A program made the translations under genes and the position numbers. Shown here piece after piece: positions 1 to 9,270 of a stretch of 64,000 bases of DNA (position 1 is the stretch's first letter; the number at the start of each line of letters is the position of its first letter). Origin of the DNA: Alistipes onderdonkii (GTDB taxonomy: Bacteria > Bacteroidota > Bacteroidia > Bacteroidales > Rikenellaceae); contig NZ_CP102251.1 in assembly GCF_025145285.1 (NCBI RefSeq), positions 124,001-188,000 of the forward strand. Direction: 5' to 3'. Under the pieces are notes generated by a model, which was not told where the DNA came from, did no database searches, and saw only the letters and a list, made by a program, of their open reading frames with translations.

Positions 1-1
1 T

Positions 2-97
2 GACTTTATCAAAATACAATGCGGTGTTCTGGCCAAAAGCGGCTGGCTGGGCGAAGTTTCTACGGAGGTATTTTCTTTTGAGGATCTAACCAAATAA
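2..97 (+). CDS. C-terminal end of an unidentified protein (partial)
   Basis: An open frame enters from the left edge and gives 31 residues ending SFEDLTK before tandem TAA stops. It sits 14 bp before the next lipoprotein gene in the same orientation, so it probably belongs to the same surface-protein locus. Too little is present to name a family. Confidence 0.5.
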   Translation, partial: DFIKIQCGVLAKSGWLGEVSTEVFSFEDLTK

Positions 98-111
98 TAA
101 AAATTACAAGT

Positions 112-2202
112 ATGAAAATTTATTTTCTTCCCATGCTCCTATCCTTGTTCTTTTTGGGAGCGTGTGACAAAAACGATGAAATTATACCTGAAGATGCAGA
201 TGAAAATTTCATCACATCGGTCGTGATGACCGTGGACGGGAAATCGTACACGGCCGACATTACGGACAATACAGTAACAATAACCGTTCCCTATACGGTA
301 TCGCTGAACAACGCCGAAGTGGAATTCAAGTACACAACTTCTGCAACAATCATACCTGATCCTGAAACGGTAACGGACTGGGATAACGAACGAACCTTCC
401 GGGTGACATCCTATAACGGAGATGCCCGCGAATATACCTATAAGGTCGTGAAAAGCGAGATAGAATCTGACGGAGATGTGGAGTTGAAGACCACCGAGGA
501 GGTAGCTTCTTTTGCCGCAACCAAAACAACCGTTGTCAAAGGGAACCTGATTATCGGCTCTGATGCGGAAGAGGCAGAAAAAATCACTGACATATCTGCA
601 TTGGCATCTTTGAAAGAGGTTACTGGCAACATTGTCATTCGTAACAGTTACAACGGTGCAGACTTGACAGGGTTGGATAATATCGTTTCTGCCGGAGGTT
701 TACAGGTAGGTTCGACCGATGTCGCCTCGAAAGCTACGGAACTTCACATGATTTCCATGAAAGCATTGGAAACGCTCTCCGGAGACATATCGGTATATAA
801 CGACCAAGTGACGTATGTCCTATTCGAGAAACTGGCAACTATTGAAGGAAGCGTGATGTTCAATGCGTCGTCGTTACAGAGTTTTGAGTTTCCGGTTCTG
901 ACTACTGTAGGTCAGGATCTGAATCTTCAAGGACTCAATGAAGAGAACACAGCAGCCGGTTCGATTGCGTCTTTGGAAATACCGGAACTGACAAGTGTCG
1001 GAGGGGTCTTGTCCGTAAACAATCTTGCCAAGCTGACTTCCATGAGCTTCCTTAAGCTGAAAGAGACCGGTGGCCTTGATTTCCATACCGTCCCCGTGAT
1101 GTTGGAAACCATCAACCTTCCGGAAATCGAAACAGTAAACGGAAGTATTATTATGGAAGCCAATATGGAAGCTCCTCCTACCGGTAGTTTTGTTCCCCAA
1201 CGAAATGACGTGCTTCAGGCTTTCGGTGGAATGGACAAACTGACAACGATAAAGGGACAGATAAAGATAAAGAATTTCACGGCACTCAAACAACTTCCCG
1301 ACTGGAGCAAGATCACCACACTTGGAAGCATCACGCTGGATTATCTTGAAGATGTGAGCGGAACACTGCTGTTGCCGAACGCCCGATTTGAAACCTTCGG
1401 AGAAACAGCGCCCCAGATTGAAATTATAAACAAGGTGCAGCTCTCCAAAATTGAAACAGCCGAAGATTTGTCAAATGTAAATTTTGTCATCACCAGTCTC
1501 ACGAATAATAAGTTCCCTGAAATCACGTTCAAGAATATCAAAGACTTCACTTGTAAGCCAACCACCAACAATATCGATTATACCATATCGACAATTCAAC
1601 ATGTATATGGAAATCTAAATGTGACAGGCCAAATGCGAAGCAATGCCAAATTTCCCGACTTGGAAATCATAGATGGATATGGATATATCCAAATACCCAT
1701 GTTTGCTTCAATCACAATGCCAGTCTTGAAAGAAGTGGGAGGACAGTTCTATTTATCTGGAAATTTTACCAGTTGTAACTTGCCCTTACTATCCAAAGTT
1801 TGTTGTTCAGCTTCTCCTGTATATTATAAAGAGGGAGAGGGTTCGTTAGCAATATCTTTACAAAGTAAATCGCTGGATATTCCGGAATTGCTTCACGTAG
1901 GAGGTGAAGGGTTGTTCGTTAATAAAGCAACAGGCATTACTTGTGATAAATTACAGACTATAGATGGTACGCTACAGATAAAAAGTGCGACTTCTCTTTC
2001 TCAGGAAACACTTTCCATGGAGAAGTTGGAGACCTTGCATGGGGTTGTTTTTGACGGTTTGACGAAATTTACCGACTACACTTTCTTCGGCAAGTTTATA
2101 GAAAACGGAATGATTACGGGGGAAAGTTGGAGCGTGACGAAATGTGGGTATAACCCAACCTTCCAAAATATGAAGGACAAACAATATACGCAGCAGGATT
2201 AA
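112..2202 (+). CDS. Surface lipoprotein with beta-helical L-domain-like repeats
   Basis: 696 aa lipoprotein. A signal peptide ends in a lipobox (LGAC, Cys18) and is followed by acidic residues, as expected for surface export in Bacteroidetes. Residues about 35-115 look like an Ig-like DUF5018-type domain. From about 125 to the end there are repeating units of the type 'L.tv.G.l.i.....l.s...p.L..v', as in receptor L-domain or leucine-rich solenoids. No catalytic motif is seen. It is followed by a strong terminator and then by the propeller, receptor and ABC genes, so a role in capturing or presenting ligand at the cell surface is an inference from context. Assignment as a surface lipoprotein is firm; the function is not. 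Confidence 0.75.
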   Translation: MKIYFLPMLLSLFFLGACDKNDEIIPEDADENFITSVVMTVDGKSYTADITDNTVTITVPYTVSLNNAEVEFKYTTSATIIPDPETVTDWDNERTFRVTSYNGDAREYTYKVVKSEIESDGDVELKTTEEVASFAATKTTVVKGNLIIGSDAEEAEKITDISALASLKEVTGNIVIRNSYNGADLTGLDNIVSAGGLQVGSTDVASKATELHMISMKALETLSGDISVYNDQVTYVLFEKLATIEGSVMFNASSLQSFEFPVLTTVGQDLNLQGLNEENTAAGSIASLEIPELTSVGGVLSVNNLAKLTSMSFLKLKETGGLDFHTVPVMLETINLPEIETVNGSIIMEANMEAPPTGSFVPQRNDVLQAFGGMDKLTTIKGQIKIKNFTALKQLPDWSKITTLGSITLDYLEDVSGTLLLPNARFETFGETAPQIEIINKVQLSKIETAEDLSNVNFVITSLTNNKFPEITFKNIKDFTCKPTTNNIDYTISTIQHVYGNLNVTGQMRSNAKFPDLEIIDGYGYIQIPMFASITMPVLKEVGGQFYLSGNFTSCNLPLLSKVCCSASPVYYKEGEGSLAISLQSKSLDIPELLHVGGEGLFVNKATGITCDKLQTIDGTLQIKSATSLSQETLSMEKLETLHGVVFDGLTKFTDYTFFGKFIENGMITGESWSVTKCGYNPTFQNMKDKQYTQQD

Positions 2203-2218
2203 ACCTTATACCTTAACC

Positions 2219-2251
2219 AGAGTACCCGTAATGATTCGGGTACTCTTTTTT
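2219..2251 (+). terminator. Intrinsic terminator after the L-domain lipoprotein
   Basis: A perfect 10-bp stem (2219-2228 with 2237-2246), an 8-nt loop and a run of T follow the stop codon by 16 bp. The hairpin lies just before the next gene, which argues for starting that gene at 2258 or 2264 rather than further upstream. Confidence 0.85.
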
Positions 2252-2263
2252 ATCCGAATGACA

Positions 2264-3331
2264 ATGAGCAGAACAATACAACGGATTTGCCTTTTTCTTT
2301 TCTGCCTGCCAGTTTTCGGCAGTTGCATGAAATGGGATTACGGAGAGATGGAAGATTTCTCTGTATCGGCCTCTGGTCTTTTCATTACCAACGAGGGGAA
2401 TTTCCAGTACAGCAATGCCACGCTTTCCTACTACGATCCCGCCACGTGCGAAGTGGAGAATGAAGTGTTTTACCGTGCCAACGGGTTCAAGTTGGGCGAT
2501 GTGGCCCAGTCTATGGTTATCCGGGACGGTATAGGCTGGATCGTGGTGAACAACTCGCATGTGATTTTCGCCATCGACATCAATACTTTCAAGGAAGTGG
2601 GCCGTATCACAGGTTTCACCTCACCCCGGTATATCCATTTTCTGTCGGATGAGAAAGCCTATGTGACGCAGATATGGGACTACCGTATCTTCATCATCAA
2701 CCCCAAGACATACGAGATTACCGGCTATATCGAATGTCCAGACATGGACATGGAATCGGGTTCCACCGAACAAATGGTACAATACGGCAAGTACGTCTAT
2801 GTGAACTGCTGGTCGTACCAGAACCGCATCCTGAAAATCGACACGGAGACGGACAAGGTCGTGGACGAACTGACCATCGGCATACAACCTACTTCGCTGG
2901 TCATGGACAAATACAACAAGATGTGGACCATCACGGATGGCGGTTACGAGGGCAGCCCATACGGTTACGAGGCACCGTCTCTCTATCGTATAGACGCCGA
3001 GACTTTCACCGTAGAGAAACAGTTCAAGTTTAAGCTGGGCGACTGGCCTTCGGAAGTCCAGCTCAACGGTACACGGGATACACTTTACTGGATCAACAAC
3101 GATATTTGGCGAATGCCGGTGGAAGCCGACCGTGTTCCCGTCCGGCCTTTTCTGGAGTTTCGGGACACCAAATACTACGGCCTTACGGTCAATCCCAACA
3201 ACGGGGAGGTATATGTGGCCGACGCTATTGATTACCAGCAACAAGGTATCGTGTATCGCTATTCGCCGCAAGGCAAGCTGATCGATGAATTTTACGTGGG
3301 AATCATTCCGGGAGCTTTCTGCTGGAAATAA
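2264..3331 (+). CDS. YncE-like beta-propeller lipoprotein (DUF5074 type)
   Basis: About 355 aa. The start MSRTIQR was chosen because an upstream in-frame start lies inside the terminator hairpin; it gives a compact signal peptide with lipobox VFGSC (Cys21). The body contains repeated propeller-like units (such as RIDAETFTVEKQFKF and NPNNGEVYVADAI), as in YncE/DUF5074 surface proteins that accompany TonB-dependent receptors in Bacteroidetes. The stop is 18 bp from the receptor gene, suggesting one transcript. It probably binds or shields the ligand at the cell surface; the ligand is not visible from sequence. Confidence 0.75.
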   Translation: MSRTIQRICLFLFCLPVFGSCMKWDYGEMEDFSVSASGLFITNEGNFQYSNATLSYYDPATCEVENEVFYRANGFKLGDVAQSMVIRDGIGWIVVNNSHVIFAIDINTFKEVGRITGFTSPRYIHFLSDEKAYVTQIWDYRIFIINPKTYEITGYIECPDMDMESGSTEQMVQYGKYVYVNCWSYQNRILKIDTETDKVVDELTIGIQPTSLVMDKYNKMWTITDGGYEGSPYGYEAPSLYRIDAETFTVEKQFKFKLGDWPSEVQLNGTRDTLYWINNDIWRMPVEADRVPVRPFLEFRDTKYYGLTVNPNNGEVYVADAIDYQQQGIVYRYSPQGKLIDEFYVGIIPGAFCWK

Positions 3332-3349
3332 CGAGGAAGGAGGACAAAA

Positions 3350-5428
3350 ATGAAAAGACATCTTATTCTATTGTTCGTGGGGGTAAGCCTGCCCTTTCTG
3401 CTTGCCGCCCAGCAGAAAAATTCCGTCAGCATTACCAAAAGGGTACTACGTATTCCGGAGGTTACGGTGGTGGGCAAACGACCTATGAAGGATATAGGCG
3501 TGCAACGAACCCGTTTCGATTCCATCGCCATGAAAGAGAACATCGCCTTGTCTATGGCCGATGTGCTGACATTCAACTCATCCGTTTTTGTCAAGAACTA
3601 CGGACGCGCCACGTTATCCACCGTGGCTTTCCGGGGTACCTCTCCCTCGCATACCCAAGTGACGTGGAATGGTATGCGCATTAACAACCCGATGCTGGGC
3701 ATGACGGATTTTTCCACCATCCCTTCTTACTTTATCGATGATGCCTCGCTGCTGCACGGAACGTCATCGGTAAACGAAACGGGCGGCGGCTTGGGTGGTC
3801 TGGTCAGGCTCTCCACTTCTCCGGCCAACCATGAAGGGTTCGGGTTGCAGTACGTGCAGGGAGTGGGGTCGTTCAGCACGTTCGACGAGTTTCTCCGCCT
3901 GACCTACGGTGACAAACACTGGCAGTCCTCCACCCGTGTGGTGTATTCCTCTTCCCCCAACGACTACAAATACCGAAACCGGGACAAGAAGGAAAACATC
4001 TATGACGAGGACAAGAACATCATCGGTTCCTATTACCCGACGGAACGCAACCGCAGCGGGGCTTATAAGGATCTGCACGTCTTGCAGGAAATTTATTATA
4101 ACACGGGCGAAGGCGACAAGTTCGGGCTAAACGCCTGGTATATCAATTCCAACCGGGAACTGGCGATGCTCAGCACGGATTACGGGAACGACATGGACTT
4201 CGAGAACCGCCAAAGGGAGCAGACGTTTCGCGGCGTCCTCTCGTGGGATCGCGTGCGGGAGAAATGGAAGGTCGGTGTAAAAGGCGGCTATATACACACA
4301 TGGATGGCCTATGATTACAAGCGGGACAAGGGAAACGGCGAAATGGCTTCGATGACCCGCTCACGCAGTAAGATTAACACGTTCTACGGAAGTGCGGACG
4401 GGGATTATGCTCCTTCAGAGAAATGGCTGTTCACGGCCGGTGTTTCCGTACACCAGCATTTGGTGGAAAGCGCGGACAAAAATATCATCTCGCAGGAAGG
4501 TAACAAGGCTGTTGTCGGGTATGACAAGGGACGTGTCGAGTTTTCCGGTTCCGTTTCTGCGAAATGGCGGCCTGTCGATCGTTTTGCCGCCTCGCTTGTC
4601 CTTCGCGAGGATATGTTCGGTACGGAATGGGCCCCGGTTATCCCGGCTTTCTTCATCGACGGGGTACTGTCGAAAAAAGGCAATATCGTGGCGAAAGCAT
4701 CCATCTCCCGGAACTACCGTTTTCCCACGCTGAACGACCTCTATTTTCTGCCGGGCGGTAATCCCGACCTGAAAAGCGAGCACGGCTTCACATACGACGT
4801 GGGGTTGTCGTTCTCGGTGGGGAAAGAAAATGTATATGCTTTGAGCGGTGGTATCAACTGGTTCGATTCGCACATCGACGACTGGATCATCTGGCTACCC
4901 ACAACCAAGGGATTCTTCTCCCCCAGAAACCTCAAAAAGGTACATGCTTACGGGGCAGAGACCAACGCCCACCTTGATATAATGCTCGGAAAGGACTGGA
5001 AACTGGATATGAACGGAACTTTCTCGTGGACTCCCTCGATCAACGAGAGCGAACCGATGAGTCCGGCAGACCAATCCGTCGGCAAACAGTTGCCATACGT
5101 GCCGGAGTTTTCCGCAACGGTGACCGGACGTCTGTCATGGCGGACATGGAGCCTGCTTTACAAATGGTGTTATTACAGCCAGCGTTATACCATGTCGAGT
5201 AATGACTATACCCTGACGGGCTATCTGCCCCCTTACTTCATGAATAACGTGACACTGGAAAAACAGCTCTCTTTCCGATGGGCCGATCTGTCGCTAAAGG
5301 GCAGCATCAACAACCTGTTCGATGAAGAATACCTTTCCGTATTGTCCCGTCCCATGCCGGGCATCAATTTCGAGATATTCATCGGCATAACACCCAAGTT
5401 CGGAAAAAACAAAAATAGTAAACGATAA
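3350..5428 (+). CDS. TonB-dependent outer-membrane receptor (BtuB/FepA-like)
   Basis: 692 aa. A signal peptide (to about residue 20, LLAAQ) is followed by a TonB-box-like stretch (RIPEVTVVGKRP, about residues 35-46). A plug domain with 'AFRGTSPSHTQVTWNGMRI' and the 'GGLGGLVRLS' plug end follows, then a 22-strand-type barrel ending 'NLFDEEYLSV'. It lacks the N-terminal carboxypeptidase-regulatory domain of SusC proteins, so it is a nutrient or metallophore receptor rather than a glycan SusC. It stands between a propeller lipoprotein and a complete binding-protein/permease/ATPase set, which points to uptake of a corrinoid, heme or siderophore. No riboswitch is visible to decide which. Confidence 0.88.
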   Translation: MKRHLILLFVGVSLPFLLAAQQKNSVSITKRVLRIPEVTVVGKRPMKDIGVQRTRFDSIAMKENIALSMADVLTFNSSVFVKNYGRATLSTVAFRGTSPSHTQVTWNGMRINNPMLGMTDFSTIPSYFIDDASLLHGTSSVNETGGGLGGLVRLSTSPANHEGFGLQYVQGVGSFSTFDEFLRLTYGDKHWQSSTRVVYSSSPNDYKYRNRDKKENIYDEDKNIIGSYYPTERNRSGAYKDLHVLQEIYYNTGEGDKFGLNAWYINSNRELAMLSTDYGNDMDFENRQREQTFRGVLSWDRVREKWKVGVKGGYIHTWMAYDYKRDKGNGEMASMTRSRSKINTFYGSADGDYAPSEKWLFTAGVSVHQHLVESADKNIISQEGNKAVVGYDKGRVEFSGSVSAKWRPVDRFAASLVLREDMFGTEWAPVIPAFFIDGVLSKKGNIVAKASISRNYRFPTLNDLYFLPGGNPDLKSEHGFTYDVGLSFSVGKENVYALSGGINWFDSHIDDWIIWLPTTKGFFSPRNLKKVHAYGAETNAHLDIMLGKDWKLDMNGTFSWTPSINESEPMSPADQSVGKQLPYVPEFSATVTGRLSWRTWSLLYKWCYYSQRYTMSSNDYTLTGYLPPYFMNNVTLEKQLSFRWADLSLKGSINNLFDEEYLSVLSRPMPGINFEIFIGITPKFGKNKNSKR

Positions 5429-5439
5429 TCTGCATCAAT

Positions 5440-6579
5440 ATGAACGCATTAAAGAATTTAAGCCTGATTTTGTTGCTTTCTCTGGCATTTACAGGCTGCC
5501 ACAACAAAAGCTCAAAAATCAATGATTTCAACCTGCTGCTTTATGCTCCCGAATATGCCTCCGGCTTCGACATCAAAGGGGCGGGCGGGAAGGAAAGTGT
5601 ACTGATAACCGTCAGGAATCCCTGGCAGGGAGCGGACAGTGTAACCACATGGCTGTTTATCGTCCGCAACGGTGAAGAGGTTCCCGAAGGGTTTGCAGGA
5701 CAGGTACTCAAAGGAGACGCCAAACGCATCGTGGCGATGTCTTCCACTCATATCGCCATGCTTGACGCAATCGGTGAAGTCCGGTGTATAACCGGCGTTT
5801 CGGGAATCGACTACATTTCCAACCCAGACATCCAAGCCCGCCGCGACAGTATTGGCGATGTCGGCTATGAAGGGAACATCAACTACGAGTTGCTGCTCTC
5901 GCTCGATCCCGACCTCGTTCTGCTCTATGGGGTGAACGGCGCAAGCGCAATGGAAAGCAAACTCGAAGAACTCGACATACCGTTCATGTATGTCGGCGAT
6001 TATCTTGAAGAGTCGCCTCTCGGCAAGGCCGAATGGATGGTAGTGCTTTCAGAAGTCACAGGAAAACGTGAGAAGGGTGAAAAAGCCTTTGCCGCAATCC
6101 CGGTCAGATACAACGCCTTGAAAAAGAAAGTGGCCGACAGTACCCTCGGCACTCCTTCGGTTATGCTTAATGTTCCCTATGGCGACTCGTGGTTCATGCC
6201 TTCAACCCAAAGTTATGTAGCCCGCTTGATTACTGATGCGGGAGGCCGCTATATCTACCAGAAGAACACGGGAAACGCTTCTATCCCCATTGACTTAGAA
6301 GAAGCATATCTGCTCGCGTCGGATGCGGACATGTGGCTGAACGTGGGAATGGCGAACTCCCTTGACGACTTGAAGGCATCATGTCCGAAATTCACCGATA
6401 CCCGATGTTTCAAAAATGGAGAGGTGTATAACAACAACGCCCGTACCAACACAGCCGGGGGTAACGACTATTACGAGTCTGCCGTCGTGAATCCTGACAT
6501 CGTGCTCCGCGACCTCGTGAAGATATTCCATCCTGAACTGGTGCAGGAAGAGTGTGTGTATTACAAGCAACTGAAATAG
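5440..6579 (+). CDS. ABC transporter substrate-binding lipoprotein (BtuF/FepB family)
   Basis: 379 aa. Lipobox FTGC at Cys20. The body has the class III periplasmic binding-protein pattern: 'KRIVAMSSTHIAMLDAIG' (about 96-113), 'LDPDLVLLYG' and 'ITDAGGRYIY'. It starts 11 bp after the receptor and ends directly at the permease start, so it is cotranscribed. It should pass the ligand delivered by the TonB-dependent receptor to the inner-membrane transporter. The family includes cobalamin, heme and ferric-siderophore binders and the sequence does not separate them. Confidence 0.88.
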   Translation: MNALKNLSLILLLSLAFTGCHNKSSKINDFNLLLYAPEYASGFDIKGAGGKESVLITVRNPWQGADSVTTWLFIVRNGEEVPEGFAGQVLKGDAKRIVAMSSTHIAMLDAIGEVRCITGVSGIDYISNPDIQARRDSIGDVGYEGNINYELLLSLDPDLVLLYGVNGASAMESKLEELDIPFMYVGDYLEESPLGKAEWMVVLSEVTGKREKGEKAFAAIPVRYNALKKKVADSTLGTPSVMLNVPYGDSWFMPSTQSYVARLITDAGGRYIYQKNTGNASIPIDLEEAYLLASDADMWLNVGMANSLDDLKASCPKFTDTRCFKNGEVYNNNARTNTAGGNDYYESAVVNPDIVLRDLVKIFHPELVQEECVYYKQLK

Positions 6580-7560
6580 ATGCGTTCCCGTTCGACTATA
6601 TTATTCTCCATATTGATTACGCTCACGGTCGGTCTTTTTTTACTGGACTTGGCCGTGGGAGCTGTCAACATTCCGATCCGCGATGTATGGGCAGCACTGA
6701 CCGGGGGAAATTGTTCCCGTGCCACGGAAAAAATCGTACTCAACATACGCCTCATAAAAGCTATAGTGGCACTGTTGGCCGGGGCTGCCTTATCGGTCAG
6801 CGGTCTTCAGATGCAGACCCTCTTCCGTAATCCTCTTGCCGGTCCCTATGTCCTTGGCATCAGTTCCGGTGCAAGTCTCGGTGTGGCACTTGTGGTACTT
6901 GCCGGGATCGGTTCATCAATAGGCATTGCCGGAGCAGCGTGGGTGGGTGCGGCTGTCGTGTTGCTCGTGATAACTGCCGTCGGACAGCGAATAAAAGACA
7001 TCATGGTAATCCTGATTCTGGGCATGATGTTCTCATCGGGCGTAGGTGCTGTCGTGCAGATATTGCAGTACCTCAGCAAAGAGGAATCGCTGAAAGCCTT
7101 TGTCATTTGGACGATGGGGGCTTTGGGTGACGTCACCTCCGGACAACTTCTGATTCTTGTTCCATCGGTGTTTGCCGGACTGCTGTTGGCGGTACTGACC
7201 ATCAAACCGCTTAACCTCCTGCTGTTCGGAGAGGAATATGCCGTAACAATGGGACTGAATATTCGGCGTTCACGCAGCCTGTTGTTTCTCTCGACAACGC
7301 TGCTCGCCGGAACGATAACCGCTTTTTGCGGTCCGATAGGTTTCATAGGTCTCGCTATGCCTCATGTCACAAGAATGCTTTTCCAAAATAGCGATCATCA
7401 TGTCCTTCTGCCCGGAACAATTCTTTCGGGAGCATCGATATTGCTTCTTTGCGACATCATTTCTAAAATATTCACCTTGCCGATCAACGCCATTACAGCT
7501 CTATTGGGAATCCCAATCGTCGTATGGGTGGTTTTACGCAACAAATCCATCACCGCATGA
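6580..7560 (+). CDS. FecCD/BtuC-family ABC permease
   Basis: 326 aa with about ten hydrophobic segments, typical of the FecCD/BtuC family. Recognisable pieces include 'LRNPLAGPYVLGISSGASLG' written here as FRNPLAGPYVLGISSGASLG and 'FCGPIGFIGLAMPHVTRML' near residue 250, the coupling region. The ATG follows the stop of the binding-protein gene with no gap, and its own stop overlaps the ATPase start (ATGA at 7557-7560), so translation is coupled. Confidence 0.92.
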   Translation: MRSRSTILFSILITLTVGLFLLDLAVGAVNIPIRDVWAALTGGNCSRATEKIVLNIRLIKAIVALLAGAALSVSGLQMQTLFRNPLAGPYVLGISSGASLGVALVVLAGIGSSIGIAGAAWVGAAVVLLVITAVGQRIKDIMVILILGMMFSSGVGAVVQILQYLSKEESLKAFVIWTMGALGDVTSGQLLILVPSVFAGLLLAVLTIKPLNLLLFGEEYAVTMGLNIRRSRSLLFLSTTLLAGTITAFCGPIGFIGLAMPHVTRMLFQNSDHHVLLPGTILSGASILLLCDIISKIFTLPINAITALLGIPIVVWVVLRNKSITA

Positions 7561-8315
7561 TAGAATTACAGCATTTTTCCATAGGTTACAAAGAAAACTC
7601 GTTGCTCCACGAGGTAAATGCCACGATAAAAAAAGGTCAACTGACAGCCCTTATCGGAAGAAACGGGACAGGAAAATCGACGTTGCTCCGCGCCATAGCC
7701 GGTCTGAACCGGTGTTATTCCGGAAAAATCATTCTCGACGGGCACGACATCGCCTGCATGAAAACCGAAGATATGGCAAAAACGCTGGCTGTCGTCACGA
7801 CCGAGCGCACGCGCATCGCCAACCTGCGGTGCAAGGATGTCGTAGCCATAGGCCGTGCTCCTTATACCAACTGGATAGGTAGGATGCAAGAAACAGATAA
7901 GGAGATAGTCATGCAATCGCTCATTTCGGTGGGAATGGAGGCTTATGCAAACCGCACGATGGATAAAATGTCGGATGGCGAATGCCAGCGTGTGATGATT
8001 GCTCGTGCATTGGCACAGGATACTCCTATCATTCTCCTTGATGAACCGACTTCCTTTCTTGACATGCCTAATCGCTACGAACTTGTGGCGTTGCTTCGTA
8101 GGCTTGTCCACGACGAGAAAAAATGTATCATGTTCTCGACACATGAACTTGACATCGCGTTGTCCATGTGCGATTCGATAGCATTGTTAGATACCCCGAA
8201 TTTAAGTTGCTTGACCGCGTCTGAAATGCAGAAAAGCGGATACATTGACAGACTTTTCCAAAATGAAAACATCCGTTTCGACTCCTTATGCGGTACAATG
8301 ATTTTGAAACAATGA
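7557..8315 (+). CDS. ABC transporter ATP-binding protein (BtuD/FecE-like)
   Basis: 252 aa. Start MIELQHF chosen because its ATG overlaps the permease stop (ATGA). Walker A GRNGTGKST is at residues 34-42, the signature motif is MSDGE (a variant of LSGGQ), Walker B is IILLDEPTSFLD, and the switch histidine lies in 'FSTHELDIAL'. It energises import through the FecCD permease. The stop overlaps the DUF2284 start (ATGA at 8312-8315), so all genes from 3350 to 8878 look like one operon. Confidence 0.92.
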   Translation: MIELQHFSIGYKENSLLHEVNATIKKGQLTALIGRNGTGKSTLLRAIAGLNRCYSGKIILDGHDIACMKTEDMAKTLAVVTTERTRIANLRCKDVVAIGRAPYTNWIGRMQETDKEIVMQSLISVGMEAYANRTMDKMSDGECQRVMIARALAQDTPIILLDEPTSFLDMPNRYELVALLRRLVHDEKKCIMFSTHELDIALSMCDSIALLDTPNLSCLTASEMQKSGYIDRLFQNENIRFDSLCGTMILKQ

Positions 8316-8878
8316 GTATATACACTGTAGAAAATTTTACTTCAGACATCACTGTTGAAGGATATATCGCCGAATTCCGTGACGAACCACATTTTCTTGA
8401 ACTTTGCAAACAATGTACCAATTACGGTAAAAGTTGGGGGTGTCCTCCATTTGATTTTGATACGGAATCGTTTCTCCGACAATACAAGTATGCACATCTT
8501 ATGGCAACGAAGATAATCCCTGAAGACAAAGATATTCCGATTGAATATACACAAAAACTCATTTTACCGGAACGGATACGAATCGAGAGCGAATTATTGG
8601 ATATGGAACGGAAATATGGAGGGCGTTCATTTGCCTATATAGGTAAATGTCTTCACTGCTCAGATAACGAGTGTACGCGTAACTGCGGCACACCATGCCG
8701 ACACCCGGAAAAAGTGCGTCCGTCACTCGAAGCCTTCGGATTTGACATAGCCAAAACGCTTTCTGAACTTTTTAACATCGAACTTCTTTGGGGAAAGGAT
8801 GGCAAATTACCTGAATATCTTGTTCTCGTAAGCGGATTTTTTCATAATGAATACGAACTTTGCAACATAGCATACTAA
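8312..8878 (+). CDS. DUF2284 cysteine-rich metal-binding protein
   Basis: 188 aa. Start MSIYTVENF overlaps the ATPase stop. Two cysteine clusters define the family: 'CKQCTNYGKSWGCPPF' near residue 34 and a second one, 'CLHCSDNECTRNCGTPC', near 112. DUF2284 proteins are annotated as predicted metal-binding proteins of unknown role. Translational coupling to an ABC importer suggests it handles the imported metal or metallo-cofactor inside the cell, perhaps in removal or storage. That role is inference. Confidence 0.8.
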   Translation: MSIYTVENFTSDITVEGYIAEFRDEPHFLELCKQCTNYGKSWGCPPFDFDTESFLRQYKYAHLMATKIIPEDKDIPIEYTQKLILPERIRIESELLDMERKYGGRSFAYIGKCLHCSDNECTRNCGTPCRHPEKVRPSLEAFGFDIAKTLSELFNIELLWGKDGKLPEYLVLVSGFFHNEYELCNIAY

Positions 8879-9270
8879 TGATTCGGACATGAAATAAACA
8901 GACAAACTAACCACATTCGGTTCAATCTGTTTTGTGATTTCAAATGAATTATAGTTAGATATGTAAAAAGCGACGCTGGAGCTTGAAATAAGTAACGGTT
9001 TATCGGTGTATTCTCCGTTAAACCGTCCTGTTTTCGTTAAACGAAAACACAACTTGCTGTCCCCTAATGGGGACAACATTCTCCAATAGGAATTGTGTAT
9101 CAGCCCATTGTACGGCTATTCTCCTGTGATTTTCGGGTCATTTCCATCAGGCATTTGCCGGCTGCTCTCCCCATAAAAAGGTGGCTGTCTCTCCTGAATC
9201 ATGTGACTTACGCCCATAATTCAGGAATAAGGGAGACGTATGTACTGGAAATCTGCCCTTTCCATACCCT
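8879..9270. other. Intergenic stretch with two hairpins, left edge of the mobile region
   Basis: No convincing gene. Two perfect hairpins are visible: 9029-9049 (10-bp arms, TGTTTTCGTT and complement) and 9058-9075 (TGTCCCC-TAAT-GGGGACA). Either could end the uptake operon, although neither has a long T run. The sequence then runs into the 86-bp repeat array. Confidence 0.5.

Noticed and set aside
1..3349. Cobalamin riboswitch before the uptake operon
   Set aside because: No B12-box-like element was found in the visible upstream regions; the 18-bp gap before the receptor leaves no room, and the region before position 1 cannot be seen.
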